Assembly: GCA_029216955.1 (NCBI GenBank)
Contig: JANAVB010015600.1
Location: 41,289,211-41,353,210 of the forward strand
Direction of reading: 5' to 3'
Length of the DNA stretch: 64,000 nt
Source: Iris pallida
Taxonomy: Eukaryota; Streptophyta; Magnoliopsida; Asparagales; Iridaceae
Position 1 is the first letter of the stretch. Each line of letters opens with the position of its first letter. Under the pieces are notes generated by a model. It was not told where the DNA came from and did not search any database. It saw only the letters and a list, made by a program, of their open reading frames with translations. Of this stretch, positions 34,725 to 46,812 are shown piece after piece. The translations under genes were made by a program, and so were the position numbers.

Positions 34725-35907
34725 AACCGACCCCACCTCCCCATCCAGACACCCCCTCTCCTTTCCTCCTCTCGATCGCGTATCCGAGCTTCCCTCCGAC
34801 CACCTCTTCCACCCCTCCAGAATTCTGTCCACGCTCGCAGTCGACGTGAATCTCCTCTCCTTTTCTCCTCCTCCCTGCCCGTTGTCGCCGTCGTCATCGA
34901 ACAGCCCCGACAAATCCAGCCCCGACGACAAGGAGATGATGTCGAATGCGTTCATCGACAGAGGAGGGAAGCTCGGCGCGGAGGCGGAAGTGGGCATGGC
35001 GAACTCGCGACCTTCGTCTCCCCCCGGGAGCTGCAGGCTCAGCTGGGAGTCCAAGTGCACCTCCTGATCCACGGAGCTCCATCACTCCGTCGAGGCTAGT
35101 TCTGGTCTCCGGATTCGGGTCCAGAAGCCTCGATATGACCCTCTTCGCCGAGGAGGAGAGCCACTGCGGGAGCCGGTACTCCCTCCTCTGCATCCTCCTG
35201 CACATCAGCGCGAGGTTCGAGTCGTCGAACGGCAGGGAGCCGGCGAGCAGCACGTAGAGGAAGACCCCGCACGACCACGCGTCGGCCTTCGCCCCGTCGT
35301 AGCCCCCGGCGCGGCGCATCACCTCGGGCGCGGTGTAGGCGGGCGTGCCGCACGCGGTGTACAGCAGCCCGTCGGCGCGCAGCTGGTCGGGGAGCGCGGA
35401 GAGGCCGAAGTCGGAGAGCTTGAGCTCCCCGCCGTCGCGGTCGAGGCGGAGGTTCTCGGGCTTGACGTCGCGGTGGGCGATGCCGTGGGCGTGGGAGAAG
35501 CGGAGGGCGGAGAGGAGCTGCTGGAAGTAGCGGCGTGCGGCGGGCTCAGGGGGAGGCCGCGGCGCGCGAGGCGGGCGAAGAGCTCCCCGCCGCGGGCGTG
35601 CTCCATGACGAGGTAGATCCTCGACCGCGTGGCCATGACCTCGTGCAGCTTGAGGATGTTGGGGGGGGGAGAGGCGGCGCATGGCGGAGACCTCGCGGAG
35701 GACCGTGGGCGCGACGCCCGTGCCGGCCATCGCGCGCTTGTCGAGGACCTTGACCGCGACCGGGGAGCCGTCGGCGAGGGCGCGGGCGAAGTAGACCTTG
35801 GCGAAGGTGCCGCGGCCGAGGAGGTGGCCGAGCTCGTACTTGCCGAAGAGGACCTGCTGCTCCTGCTGCTTCTTGTTGTGATCAAGAAGAGACTTCTTCG
35901 AGCCCAT
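34559..35907 (-). pseudogene. CBL-interacting protein kinase (CIPK/SnRK3), intronless, frameshifted
   Basis: CIPKs are Ser/Thr kinases that bind calcineurin-B-like calcium sensors. The minus-strand ATG at 35905-35907 begins [11 protein letters not shown], then [19 protein letters not shown] (ATP loop), [73 protein letters not shown], the CBL-binding NAF motif [18 protein letters not shown], and the regulatory end [11 protein letters not shown] to TAA at 34559-34561. Size (about 450 codons) and lack of introns fit the intron-poor CIPK clade. The frame shifts at least five times: the G-run near 35660, near 35545, near 35085, and within 34560-34760, where two 1-bp losses are proven by the partial copy. 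Sequencing error at the G-run is possible, but the others make this a pseudogene. Confidence 0.88.
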
Positions 35908-36367
35908 TTTGTTTGTTTTCTTCACTCACTCTCACACACAACTATACGACGTCCGAGTGGAAGTGTAATTTGTTAGGGAAGGTGGGTTGAGTTGAGTTGG
36001 TTAATAAGCGTGGGAGAGAGATGGAGGTTTTGTTGCGTAGTAGGTTTTGTTGCGTAGTAGAGGGTTTTTTTTTTAGCATTAGTTAATTGGGGTAGCTGTT
36101 GGGGTTGATGTAATCTCAAGGCTTATCTCTTATTTTTTGCAACATAATTATGTGTTAACTGCTGAAATCCAACGATAGTTGCTCTTGTGTTATGAGAGGT
36201 ATAAGATTCTAACTCGATGATAGAAATCAGTTGATCAAACCACGGAGGCTTATTATTTCTTCAGTCTCAAGCTTATCGTCGGACATCTCAAAGATTAGTG
36301 GATCGAGCCATGGAGACATTATTTCTTCTACTTAATAATTGGGTGTTGGAGGCAGTGAGCCCAAAAG
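35908..36367. other. CIPK upstream region; small duplicated phrase
   Basis: No gene is visible. A roughly 75-bp phrase is repeated imperfectly (gttgatcaaaccacggagg near 36232 and gtggatcgagccatggaga near 36298, each followed by attatttctt). A third partial relative (gttatcgtcagacatctcaa) appears at about 43884, just beyond the Copia-2 insertion, showing the same target region on both sides. Confidence 0.5.
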
Positions 36368-37743
36368 TGTAGTGCCGGGGCACAATTTTTCGATAAAAAA
36401 CTGAGAAAATGAAACAATTGTAAAGACATGTTTCAAATCAACACTTCAAGGAAGGTGATTCTGAATTACGAGAATCTAAAAAATTTTGTAATCAACAGCA
36501 ATCGATCGTAGTACTTCTAAAAAGAAGATACAATCAGAATTACTGGCAGCAACGAAGAAGGTGACTGGCGAAAGATGGAAGAATTCCTGCTGGGGTGAAT
36601 AATCACCGTTGCTCAAAGCTTTATTCGCCTTACAAACAGCTTCCAGGAACCAGCAAGTTCGTCGGAGAACTTGGAACACTCCTGCTCTTCTGACTCCTCG
36701 ATGGACACGAACTCCCGTACAAAAGCAACGCTGGTGCGGCGCCTTTCCTCTCTCTCTTGAAGGCTGCTGAAATTCGCAAGCAAATTCCGATCAGAACTGT
36801 GTTAAAAAATAATTCTGAATTCTCTGCTTACTTGTGCTAAAAAACACTTCGTAAACTTTCTGTGGTGGCTTCTCTTTCTATTCTGTATTTAGCCTTGAGA
36901 GAGAGAGAGGATGAATTATATAGGCCCTGCAGCAACTGCTCGTTGCCACAAAGTTAGGGTCATGGTAAAAACCTACCCCGAACATGTAGCAACCGTCCAA
37001 ACGCACGTTCTGCTGCAAGTTGCGCCAACTGCGCACACCCCGCGCTCCTTGCACTCTGCGCGACAGAGCGCGCACTGAACTGCGCACACTGCGCGCACTA
37101 CACGCACTGCGCACACGGCGCACGCAGCGCAACCAGCGCGCCCGCGCAACCCGAGCAACCCGCGAACCCAGCGCAACCAGCGCTACCTGAGCGCAACCTG
37201 GGCGCGCACCTGGACAGCGCAACTGGGCTTGCGCAACTGGGCATGCGCAACTGAGCAGCGCAACTGGCATGCGCAACTGAGCAGCGCAACTGGGCTTGCG
37301 CAACGTGGCAGCGAAAGTGGCTCGCGCAACGTGACAGCGCAAGTGGCTCGCTTAACGAGCGCAACTAAAGCGCACTATGCGCTAGCGACGATGCTGACGT
37401 ACTAAGTGCAAAGTGCGCCAACAAAACGCCACATTACGTCTCATGAGCCCATGAGCTGAGTCCGAGTCCGAGTCCGAGTCTGAGTCCAAGTCCGAGTCCG
37501 AGTCGCTAAGCCCCTACGGGGCTTAGCTCCCATGGAAATAAATTTCCAAGAGCAAAAAGCATGAATGCTTTCAATTGTTGATTTAGTCTTTTTCCCATTA
37601 GAAAAATAACCCACATGGCACACCCATGTGCACCTCCACACCACATGTGTATCTCTAAAGAGCAAAGCTATATAGAGATACAAGTCCTTTGGTCTAGCCG
37701 ATGTGGGACTAAAATTCACTTTGTAAAAGACCAAAATCCAACA
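36368..37743 (-). repeat. Copia-2 3' LTR (1376 bp) with GCGCAAC minisatellite
   Basis: It includes a TATA-like ctatataattc on the minus strand (around 36915), a GCGCA-rich block (37020-37390) with repeated gcgcaactgggc and gcgcaactgagca units, and a gagtcc repeat (37455-37505). The Arg/Ala/Cys-rich open frames are products of the GC-rich repeats. Confidence 0.88.
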
Positions 37744-38818
37744 ATCCCCCACATATCTCTATATATGAGTATAAGTGTTCCCCACAGTAACTGTCCATCA
37801 TGCATTAGGAGAGCTGCGACTTGAATCTTCCACATGGGTCAACAACAGACTATAATACAAGAATGGACTAAGCCTTGAATTCTGCATCATAGCTAAAATT
37901 CTTTCCACTCACATAATGTAGTTACATGTGCTTCTGGCTACACATTAAAGGCCCTGTACCAGCCTATCAGTGTATAATTTTGGGGTGTCTACAAGTTTAC
38001 CCTCAAGAGACGGCCTGATATCTCTTTGTCCATACACTATAGGTGAGTTCATTATAAAGAGACATGGCATGAAGCGCTTTGCGCTTCCCTTGCGGTGCTA
38101 CGCCGCACTATGACATGGCTTAAAGCCAGGCATTACCCCTCCTTGGGAATTAACACCCCATATCTGAACCTTTGTAGTATCATACTACGTAGCATGAGGC
38201 AACTGCCTTTGTAGTGCCAAACTACCCAGCATGAAGCCTTAGGCTCCCTTGCGGGTATACCGCAACGACATGGCTTGCAAGGCCGAGGCTTTATCCCTAA
38301 TCGGGTACCTCACGTGGGTTGTGCCAATGAACAGAGAAACTCTTCCTCTTTGTAGTGCTGACTACACCCCTTTTATTTTAATATACAGCATTAGGCTAAT
38401 GCCTATTTGCGGTGCTACGCCGCTGTGACTTGGCCTGAAAAGCGAGGCTTTATCCTATTCCTGGGGAACCCCACATATAGGAACCTCATTGTGGAGTCAC
38501 CCCACTGTAGCATGGAGTTTCACTCCTTGTAGTGTTGCTCTACCGCGTGCTTTCCTGTAAAGCAACCAGGCATTCACTCTGCCTGAGAACTCATTAAGGC
38601 AATTAAGCCAACCTTCCCACAGGAACCGTTTTCGCAGAAAAACAGTAGACAACAGTGGTTATAGGTCCGTAACCTCTCCATGCCCAATAGAACATGTACC
38701 CACCGTTCTGATATTCTTCGATTAGTGGTCCTCCCTTGAACCAAAATCTAGATGCCTAGTAGATAAATCTTTAAACTATTAGCATAAAACTTTATGGTAG
38801 GAATACAATAATACAATA
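37744..38818 (-). repeat. Copia-2 3' non-coding region with serial mini-hairpins
   Basis: Between RNase H and the 3' LTR, about 1.07 kb has no coding frame. From 38088 to 38560 there are about eight short inverted repeats, for example gtagta-tca-tactac (38175-38189), tgtagt-gctg-actaca (38353-38368), and two copies of gcggtgctacgccgc (38094, 38420). Most are soon followed by catgg, catgag or catgaag and a short gene-size-independent spacer. Confidence 0.75.
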
Positions 38819-41800
38819 TCAGAATGCCTTCAAGCCCATTTTACAAGATGTGTCATCGACCAGCTGGCGCTTGAGGCCCTTTGTGAACGGATCCGCCAGG
38901 TTCTCCTGACTCCGAACATCAATCACTGCAATAACACCTCTCTTGATAAGATCGTGTACTGTCCTGTGCTTCAACCGCACAGTCCTCTTCTTCCCGTTGA
39001 AGAGGTCATTTGATGCCACCGCCGCAGTCGCTGGTTGTCGCAGTATATCGGTATCGCTGGTATTTGCGCCCCAACCACTGGAAGATCATACATGAGCTTG
39101 AAGCATTTACTTCCTCGGCTGCGGTATCAAGTGCAAAGAACTCAGATTCCATGGATGACCGCGAGAGCATAGTCTGCTTCTTCGACTTCCACGATATAGC
39201 AGCTCCACCCATTGTGAAAATAAAATACCTGTGGACCTCTCGCTCTCCACCTCTGAGCACCAGCTGGCATCACTGAAGCCTTCCACTACCGACGGATCTC
39301 CGCTGTAGTACAGTGTATATGTCTGAGTCTTCTTGAGATATCTCATAACCCGTTTCACAGCTTTCAGTGTTCAGCACTGGGTTGCTCGTGAAACGACTCA
39401 GCATTCCCACGGCGAAAGCTATGTCAGGCCTTGTGGCAGTAGTAGCATACATCAAACTTCGATTACGCTTGCATACTCCAGCTGCCTGACGCTTTCCCCT
39501 GAATTAGGCTTCAGCTTCAGATCACACTGTACGGCGTATCGATTCCTTGAAGATCCCGATACCCATAATGAGTGATCTTTTTCAATATAATGAGACTGTG
39601 ACAGCGCTAGACCAGTGTCTGTCCGGATGATCTTGATCCCTAAGTTCACATCAGCTTCCCCCAAGTCCTTTATACTGAACTTGCTTGAGATGAATTTCTT
39701 TGTCTCCATGAACAGCTAATATTCGTACCTAGGATAAGCATGTCGTCCACGTACAGACAAACGATCACACCTCTTCCATCAGCGAACTTCGTGTAAACAC
39801 ACTTGTCCGTATCGCTGACCATGTAGCCATTTGACCTTATAACTTTATCAAATTTCTCATGCCACATCTTGGGAGCCTGTTTAAGACCGTACAAAGATTT
39901 ACCAACTTGCAGACTTTGTTTTAAGACCTCTGATGACAAATCTCTGGCTGTTGCATGTAAATCTCTTCGGTCAGCTCGCCATTTAGGAAAGTCGTATTCA
40001 CATCATTGATGTATCACCATCTTATGTATTGCTGCGAGAGCAATTAACATTCTGATGGTGGTCATCCGGGCTACTGGAGCATACGTGTCAAAATAGTCAA
40101 TCCCCTGCTTCTGAGAAAACCCCTTGCTACCAACCTAGCCTTGAACTTGTCAATAGTTCCGTCTGCTTTCATCTTCTCTTGAAGATCCATTTGCATCCGA
40201 TGGGTTTCGCTCCTTCAGGAAGATCAACCAACATCCAAGTGTTATTTGAGGTGATAGAATCAAATTCATTGTCAATCGCCTCCTTCCAGAAAACGCGTCT
40301 CTGGTCTTCCCTCATCATAGGTAAGCGGTCTGCTTCCACATGATAGGTGACAAAGTCACTTCCGAAGTCCTTCGGCCTCCTCACTCGCTTCATTGACGGC
40401 TCGGCGAGATCTGGTTCAACCGTTGTTTCAACAAAAACATTTTCTTGGACCACATCTTCATTGAAGACCTGTGCACCCTCATTATTCTCCGGAACATCCG
40501 CAAGAAAAATATTTTTGTGCCTTACAAATTTGTCTTCAAAATATTTGCGTCGCGAGATTCAATGATATGATTTGACTCAATATCAAGAAATCTCCGAGCA
40601 TCACTCTTCTCGGCATACCCCAAGAAGATCGTCTTAGTAGTCCTTGTCCCAAGCTTCTGAATCTTCAGATCTGGAAGCTTGACATACGCCAGACACCCCC
40701 ACACGAATGACATTCAAGTTAGGTCTGACCTTGAACCAGAGTTCATGAGGAGTAACGTCAAAGTTGCATGAGGCACTCTATTTAGAATAAAAGTGGCCGT
40801 CAATCAGCTTCTCCCCAGTAGCACTTAGGAAGACCCTCAGTCAACAGCATTGAGTTAATCATTTCTGTTAACGTTCTGTTCTTCCTCTCTGCTACTCCAT
40901 TTGATTGAGGAGAGTACGGTGTCGTAGTTTCATTAAAAATTCCATATTCTTTGCAGAACGATGCGAATTCATGAGACCTGTACTCCCACCTCGATCACTT
41001 TTATTCTTTTGAGTTGTTGTAGTCTGCGTCTGCTTCGGCTCTGAACTCCTTGAACTTCTCGAATGCTTCGTCTTTAGCCTTCAGCAAGTAGACGAACATA
41101 CTTTGAGAAGTCATCGATGAAGGTTATGAAATACTTCATCCCGGCCTTTGTAGAGAACTGTTTGAAGTCCAGATATGGAGTGTACCAACTCCAGAAGATC
41201 TGTACTTCGATTAAGCCGAGGAAAGGGTTTCCTTGTGATCTTTGTTTGAGCACAAACTTCACATTTCTCTACCTTACCCCCACACTTGGAGATAAGTTCT
41301 AGACTAGACATTCCGTTTATTCGTTTACAATGAACATGTCATAGCCTATTATGCCACAACTCAAGAGTATAAGTAGAAGGAGTGATTTCATTAATCACAT
41401 TAATTACATTGGACTGATTTACAAGCTAAATTTTGAACATTCCTTCGGTATAAAAAGCTTTCCGAAATATGTTCCCTTGATAGACATCACCATCTAGCCA
41501 GCATTAATGTCCATCCTGAGGCCTGTTTGCAGAGTAGGCCTCATGAGATCAGGTTCTTGGCGATAGCAGGTACGTGCTTCACCTTGAAGCGTCAGAGACT
41601 TCCCGAAGTCAGCTTCAACACCACCGTCCCGATCCCGAGCACTTTAGCTTGTGCCTGGTTCGCCATCATAACCACTTCAGAAGTAGGTGTATAGGTGGTG
41701 AACCACTCCTTAATGGAGCAGACAGGAGGCTCCAGTGTCTACCCACCAGTCAGAGTCAGTCCTTACCGCATCAACCTGCGCAATCATAGCAACAACGTCA

Positions 41801-42666
41801 GTGATCATAGATACCTTACTAGGCTCTCCTTGCTCTGATTGCTTGGTCTTTGCTTTGCATTCATTCTTGAAGTGGCCCTTCTTGCCACACTTGAAACAAG
41901 GCATCTGAGACTTTACCATCTTTCGCTTGAAGGAAGTCCCATTCACGTTCAGATTGTTAGGGTCTTCTTCTTGCTGTGGGAAGTCGCCTGCTTTCCCTTG
42001 GTTCCTTGGTATGAACCAGATTGGCGTTAGCCAATTGCTTGGACAGTGCATCCACCTTAGTTGAGCCCGCATCTGTCCTCAACATAGATTTCTTGTAAGA
42101 GATCTTCAAGGCGATCTCTAGCTTTTCCTATGCATGTTTGCATAGAACTTACTCCACCCAGCGGGGAGCTTTGAGACAATCCCTCAACAACAACTTGTCA
42201 GGGAGGGGCATCGCCTCGTCTTCCAACTTCTGTCGCAGCTTCAGAAATTCTTTTACCTGCGGCAACATGGACTTCTCGTCCTCAAAGAGCCATTTGTGAT
42301 ATTTTTAACCACAAATATCTTGCTCCTGTTTTTCTCTTGTACAGTTTCTCCAGAGACTCCCATATGTCTCTGGCAATTGTTTCTTATTGTAGGATTCTGC
42401 TAGGGAATCCTCCATAGCATTCAGGATAAGCAACCTGCAAATGCTATTCTCCCTTCTTATTTGGCCTGTAGTTTAGTAGCCGCAGTAATGGCGGCAGCAG
42501 ACCCAGTATCTGGAACAGTAGGTTCCTCTTCAAGAAGCACGTGATCAACGTCTCTGAGTTGAAGAGTGAGATAAACCTTCCTCTTTCAGACTTGATAATG
42601 CTCTCCATCAAACTTTTCTAACTTACAAAAGTCAGTATTGAGGAGTGAAGCATTAACGTTTTCCAT
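38819..42666 (-). pseudogene. Copia-2 gag-pol remains
   Basis: The ATG at 42664-42666 (MENVNASLLNTDF) meets a stop after about 28 codons. Recognisable pieces in order: zinc knuckle CFKCGKKGHFKNEC (about 41890), protease WWVDTGASCLLH (about 41720), GAG-pre-integrase/integrase (KCEVCAQTKITRKPF; YFITFIDDFSKYV, 41311-41074), integrase C-terminus (FLGYAEKSDARRF, 40713-40522), RT (NNTWMLVDLPEGAKPIGCKW, 40453-40169; KSLYGLKQAPKMWH and CLYVDDMLILG, 39939-39670) and RNase H ending ENLADPFTKGL, 39260-38819. Frames change at least eight times. Identity as Copia is certain; the lineage I leave open. Confidence 0.9.
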
Positions 42667-42688
42667 CGTAGCAATAAAGCTTTGAGAT

Positions 42689-43843
42689 TGTTAGTGCCGG
42701 GCACAATTTTTCGATGGAAAAACTGAGAAAATAAAACAATTGTAAAGACAATGTTTCAAATCAACACTTCAAGGAAGGTGATTCTGAATTACGATAATCT
42801 AAAAAGATTTCGTAATCAACAACAATCGATCGTAGTACTTCTAAAAAGAAGATACAAGCAGAATTACTGGCAGCAACGAAGAAGGTGACTGGCGAAAGAT
42901 GGAAGAACTCCTGCTGGGGTGAATAATCACCGTTGCTCAAAGCTTTATTCGCCCTACACGAACAGCTTCCAGGAACCAGCAAGTTCGTGAGAACTTGGAA
43001 CACTCCTGCTCTTCTGACTCCTCGGATGGACACGAACTCCCGTGCAAAACAACGCTGGTGCGGCGCCTTTCCTCTCTCTCGAAGGCTGCTGGAATTCGCA
43101 AGCAAATTTCGATCAAAACTGTGTTAAAGAACACTTCTGAATTCTCTGTTTACTTGTGCTAAAAAATACTTCGTAAACTTTCTGTGGTGGCTTCTCTTTC
43201 TATTCTGTATTTAGCCTTGAGAGAGAGAGAGAGGATGACTTATATAGGCCCTGCAGCAACTGCTGGTTGCCACAAAGTTAGGTCATGGTAAAAACACCCC
43301 AAACATGTAGCAACCGCCCAGAACGTGCAAACGCACGTTCTGCTGCAAGTTGCGCCAACTGCGCACACCCCGCGCTCCTTGCACTCTGCACGACAGAGCG
43401 CGCACTGAACTGCGCACACTGCACGCACTGCACGCACGGCGCACGCAGCGCAACCCAGCGCTACCTGAGCGCAACCTGGCAGCGCAAGTGGCTCGCGCAA
43501 CGAGTGCACTTGCACCTAGCGACGATGCTGACGTGCTAAGTGCAAAGTGCGCCAACAAAATGCCACATTACGCCTCATGAGCCCGAGTCCGAGTTCGAGT
43601 CGCTAAGCCCCTACGGGGCTTAGCTCCCATGGAAATAAATTTCCAAGAGCAAAAAGCATGAATGCTTTCAATTGTTGATTTAGTCTTTTTTCCATTAGAA
43701 AAATAACCCCACATGGCACACCCATGTGCACCTGCACACCACATGTGCATCTCTAAAGAAGCAAAGCTAATATAGAGATACAAGTCCTTTGGTCTAGCCG
43801 ATATGGGACTAAAATTCACTTTGTAAAAGACCAAAACCCAACA
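42689..43843 (-). repeat. Copia-2 5' LTR (1155 bp)
   Basis: Matches the left LTR along its length but has a shorter GCGCAAC block (43340-43510). The minus-strand sequence after it (aatctcaaagc) may be a much-changed tRNA-Met primer site. Confidence 0.88.
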
Positions 43844-43998
43844 AAAAGTTATGCATACAATGCAGTGTGCACAAAGTCCATTGTTATCGTCAGACATCTC
43901 AAAAAAAACTGCTGAAATATAAATATTTATCTTCAAATTTTTTTCTCATAAAATTACAATTTTGATTAGATAATGGCATAAACTTAAACACAATATCA

Positions 43999-44690
43999 GG
44001 CCATCTTCAATGGTAATTTCTAAAATTGGGTTTTCATCCTACTTGTCATTGTACTTATAGAAATTTCTATCGCACTTAGTAGAGTTCTATATAGAAATTG
44101 AAAAAAAAAACCTCTAACGGTTCTCCATTTCTATATGTGACAACAAATAAAATTATCAACTTAATGATGTGAGATCCAATATTAATTGGTATGAGAGATA
44201 AAGAGTTTCTATGACGGTAGAAACTCTCTATCCTACGTTACCGCCACATACACATACGATAGAAATTGTGATAGAAATCTGCATTGGGAGTTATATTTTT
44301 CTAAAGTGGATTTGGGATTTCTCAGATAGGGTTCTAACTTCCTATCATACTTGAGATTGTTATTAAAGGAATTTCTATCGTAGTTTGTAGAGTTTCTACA
44401 TAAAAATTGCCCACACACAAAGATACTCTCCAATGGTTCTCCATTTTTATCTCGTGTGTCACAAAAAAAATGATCAATTTAATGATGTGGACCCAATAAT
44501 AATTGCGATGAATGATGAAGAATTCTATGAGAGTTTCTACATGTAGAAACCTCATATAATTTTTCATCCTACATCAATGTTACATATAATAGAAATTGGG
44601 ATAGAAACTACCATTGGGAGAATTTTTTTCAAAATGAATTTCTACCACAGAAATAGGAAATATAGAAACATCCATTTGAGATGGCCTAAT
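43999..44690. mobile_element. MITE-like element with two tandem diverged halves
   Basis: The ends aggccatcttcaatgg (43999) and catttgagatggcct (about 44674-44688) are inverted, as in MITEs of the 'ggccatctccaa' type. Inside, 44040-44300 and 44340-44630 are parallel diverged copies (both with gaaatttctatcg, ggttctccattt, aatgatgtgNgacccaa, ggtagaaactc/tgtagaaacct). No clear target duplication was found. No protein is encoded. Confidence 0.55.
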
Positions 44691-45607
44691 GGCAATCCAG
44701 GATATCAAATATTTTCCGACGAATTTTGAAACAACATTTATAAAAAAAGAAATAAATACACTGACCCTCCTATGTTTCATGAGTATTATAAGGACTATCC
44801 ATATTACGAAAATAATTACACTAGTCACCATCTACTTCATATTTTTATCTTTTCATAGAAAATATAAACTATATGGGTGGTTCATACGTATTTAGTTTCA
44901 AAGTAGGATTAGTTTCTGTAATAAGTGTAAAATATAGTAATAGTTAACGTAATTTGTCCTTAAAAAAGTATGTTGTTGCATCAATTCAATTTTTTGTTTG
45001 GAGATTGTGTTAGAAAGAATAGTAATGTTTAACTTTTAGCCCTTATCATAACCCTAGAGTTATGGTGCTTTGACATTAACAAGCTGAGCTTGAACTTGAG
45101 AATAGGTTCATTAATAAACAAGCTTGAGTCTGAGCTTTGAGATATTTGACGTCTTTGTTTATATATTTATGAAATTATACACTAATAAACATTCTCATAA
45201 ACATTAACGTTTGGTAAGAAGTCTACTAAACACTTCAGTTTCATATTAAGCTTGCCAAGTTACACTTTCGTTTGGGCGAAGCTGATGAGCTCTTAAACAA
45301 ATTTAATTTGGACTTAAACTTGTCTATGAATCAGTTCAAGCTCACGAAGTTTTCATAAAGTTTTCAAATTTAAACGAGCTGCTCGCAACCATTATCTCAT
45401 GAAATTGATACCAAAGATAGAATTTCTGTCCAAAAAACCATAGTTATTTGTAATTTCTGAAAATGAGAACATTCCAACCATCCGTCCAAAAATTAATGGG
45501 GATTAGCAACTAAATAAATTAAATTAAACTAATGGGGAGATGTAGATCTCTTGAGTGAATCTTAAAAATAAAAATGACTTATTGTCCTTACATTCCTTAT
45601 GTTTTAA
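44691..45607. other. AT-rich intergenic DNA, no feature recognised
   Basis: I find no coding region, clear repeat or RNA gene here. Short phrases such as aagctcgag/gagcttgag occur but do not form a defined element. Confidence 0.5.
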
Positions 45608-46382
45608 TTAAGGGGCCGGCTATACACATCCAACCATTTCTAAGGACACCTCACATAACTTAAATGAAAAAAAATAGTTCATGTGAAAAGACCAATATAC
45701 CCCAAGGCTTTCTAAGAACACCCCACAACAAAAGAAAAATCTGCGATGAGCACGACAAATACTGGTTGAACGGACAATAGTCTGTTCGATAAGTATTGAT
45801 CGAACATGTCTTCTTCTGTTCGACAAATACTGGTCGAACATGTCTTCTTCTGTTCGATAAACAGGGTCGAACAAATCCTATTCGAACATGCCATCTTCTG
45901 TTCGACACATTCTGGTTCGAACATACACACTATAGTTCGACTGTCGTGGGTCGAACATTCCTTTGTGAGGTCGACAAACCAGTGGCAAACTATCCGTGAT
46001 TACACCCAAATTTTTTCATTTTTTTTTTTGTTCAACAACAGTTATAGAGTTCGAATCACAAACAGTGATTAAAAACAAAAAATAGTGAAAAAATTGAACT
46101 AATTAGGGTGTTCGATTTATAGGTTGTGAAGGGTTGGAGAGAGGGGGTAGGGGGAGGTTAGGGTTGGAGAAGAGGGAAATCGGTGTGGGGGTGGAGTGGA
46201 GTGCGGTGTGGGGTGTGGGATGTGGAAAATGATAGATTGTATGTTTTAATAGGAAGGATATATTTTAGTCAAGTGTTGGGGTGCCCTTAGTAATATGCAT
46301 CAGTTAAATCATTTTAATTGGGATAAACTTAGAATATGGGATGTCCTTAGAAATAATTGGGGTGTGTATAGCCGGCCCCTTT
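45608..46382. mobile_element. Non-autonomous DNA transposon with GGGGCCGGCTATACAC termini
   Basis: The left end aaggggccggctatacac (then catccaaccatttctaaggac) is mirrored by the right end gtgtatagccggcccctt (preceded by gtccttagaaataattgg), giving terminal inverted repeats of over 40 bp with a few mismatches. The flanks ttaattaa/tttaataa may be a decayed target duplication. The interior holds a hairpin array (45765-45965). No transposase is present; superfamily not assigned. Confidence 0.75.
45765..45965. repeat. Array of TTCGA...TCGAA hairpins
   Basis: Five to six units of about 38 bp have the form gttcgacaaatactggtcgaac followed by atgtcttctt. Each contains a 5-6 bp stem GTTCGA/TCGAAC. 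The small open frames here are repeat artefacts. Confidence 0.8.
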
Positions 46383-46812
46383 AATAATGCATAATTGAAG
46401 GCACTGTCTTCCTAAACTGTGAGGAAGGTGGAGGTGGGGGAATCGATAGGGTCTGCTGTGATTCATAAATCATGCCCGACATTATAGAATTAGTTTTGGT
46501 TGGTTCCAATATACATATGCAGATCCATATGGTGATTACCCTATTTATTTTATTGAGTAGCTCAGCAATTTTAATCAACATGAATCAAATTAACAGGAGT
46601 AATAATTATTAGAAATTTATGCATAGTTTTCTCAATTCAAGTATTTCATAATGACTCTCTCGGAAAATTATTATTTTTACAGAGGAAGAATTTTCCGTAT
46701 TACAACCGAGCATGTATATGATATTAATGTCTAACAACAGAATCTTACCCTTTATAATTTCTATAGTTATTGATGTGCATTAAGGGCTATGCTTATCGGT
46801 TCTAAGATTTTA
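46383..46812. other. Short intergenic stretch, nothing recognised
   Basis: 430 bp of AT-rich unique-looking DNA lie between two DNA transposons. No gene or repeat could be supported. Confidence 0.5.

Larger units (their letters stand above)
36368..43843 (-). mobile_element. Copia-2: old complete Copia element, minus strand
   Basis: LTRs lie at 36368-37743 (TGTAGTGCCGGGGCACAA...CCAACA) and 42689-43843 (TGTTAGTGCCGGGCACAA...CCAACA), flanked by a 5-bp target duplication AAAAG (36363-36367, 43844-43848). The LTRs differ by many substitutions and a 220-bp length change in a GCGCAAC repeat, so the insertion is much older than Copia-1. A purine tract (gtgggggattg) abuts the left LTR. Coding sequence is heavily decayed. 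Confidence 0.92.

Noticed and set aside
36878..37364. Arg/Ala/Cys-rich minus-strand open frames of up to 154 codons (also at 43240-43558)
   Set aside because: They arise from the GCGCAAC minisatellite in the Copia-2 LTRs and differ between the two LTR copies.
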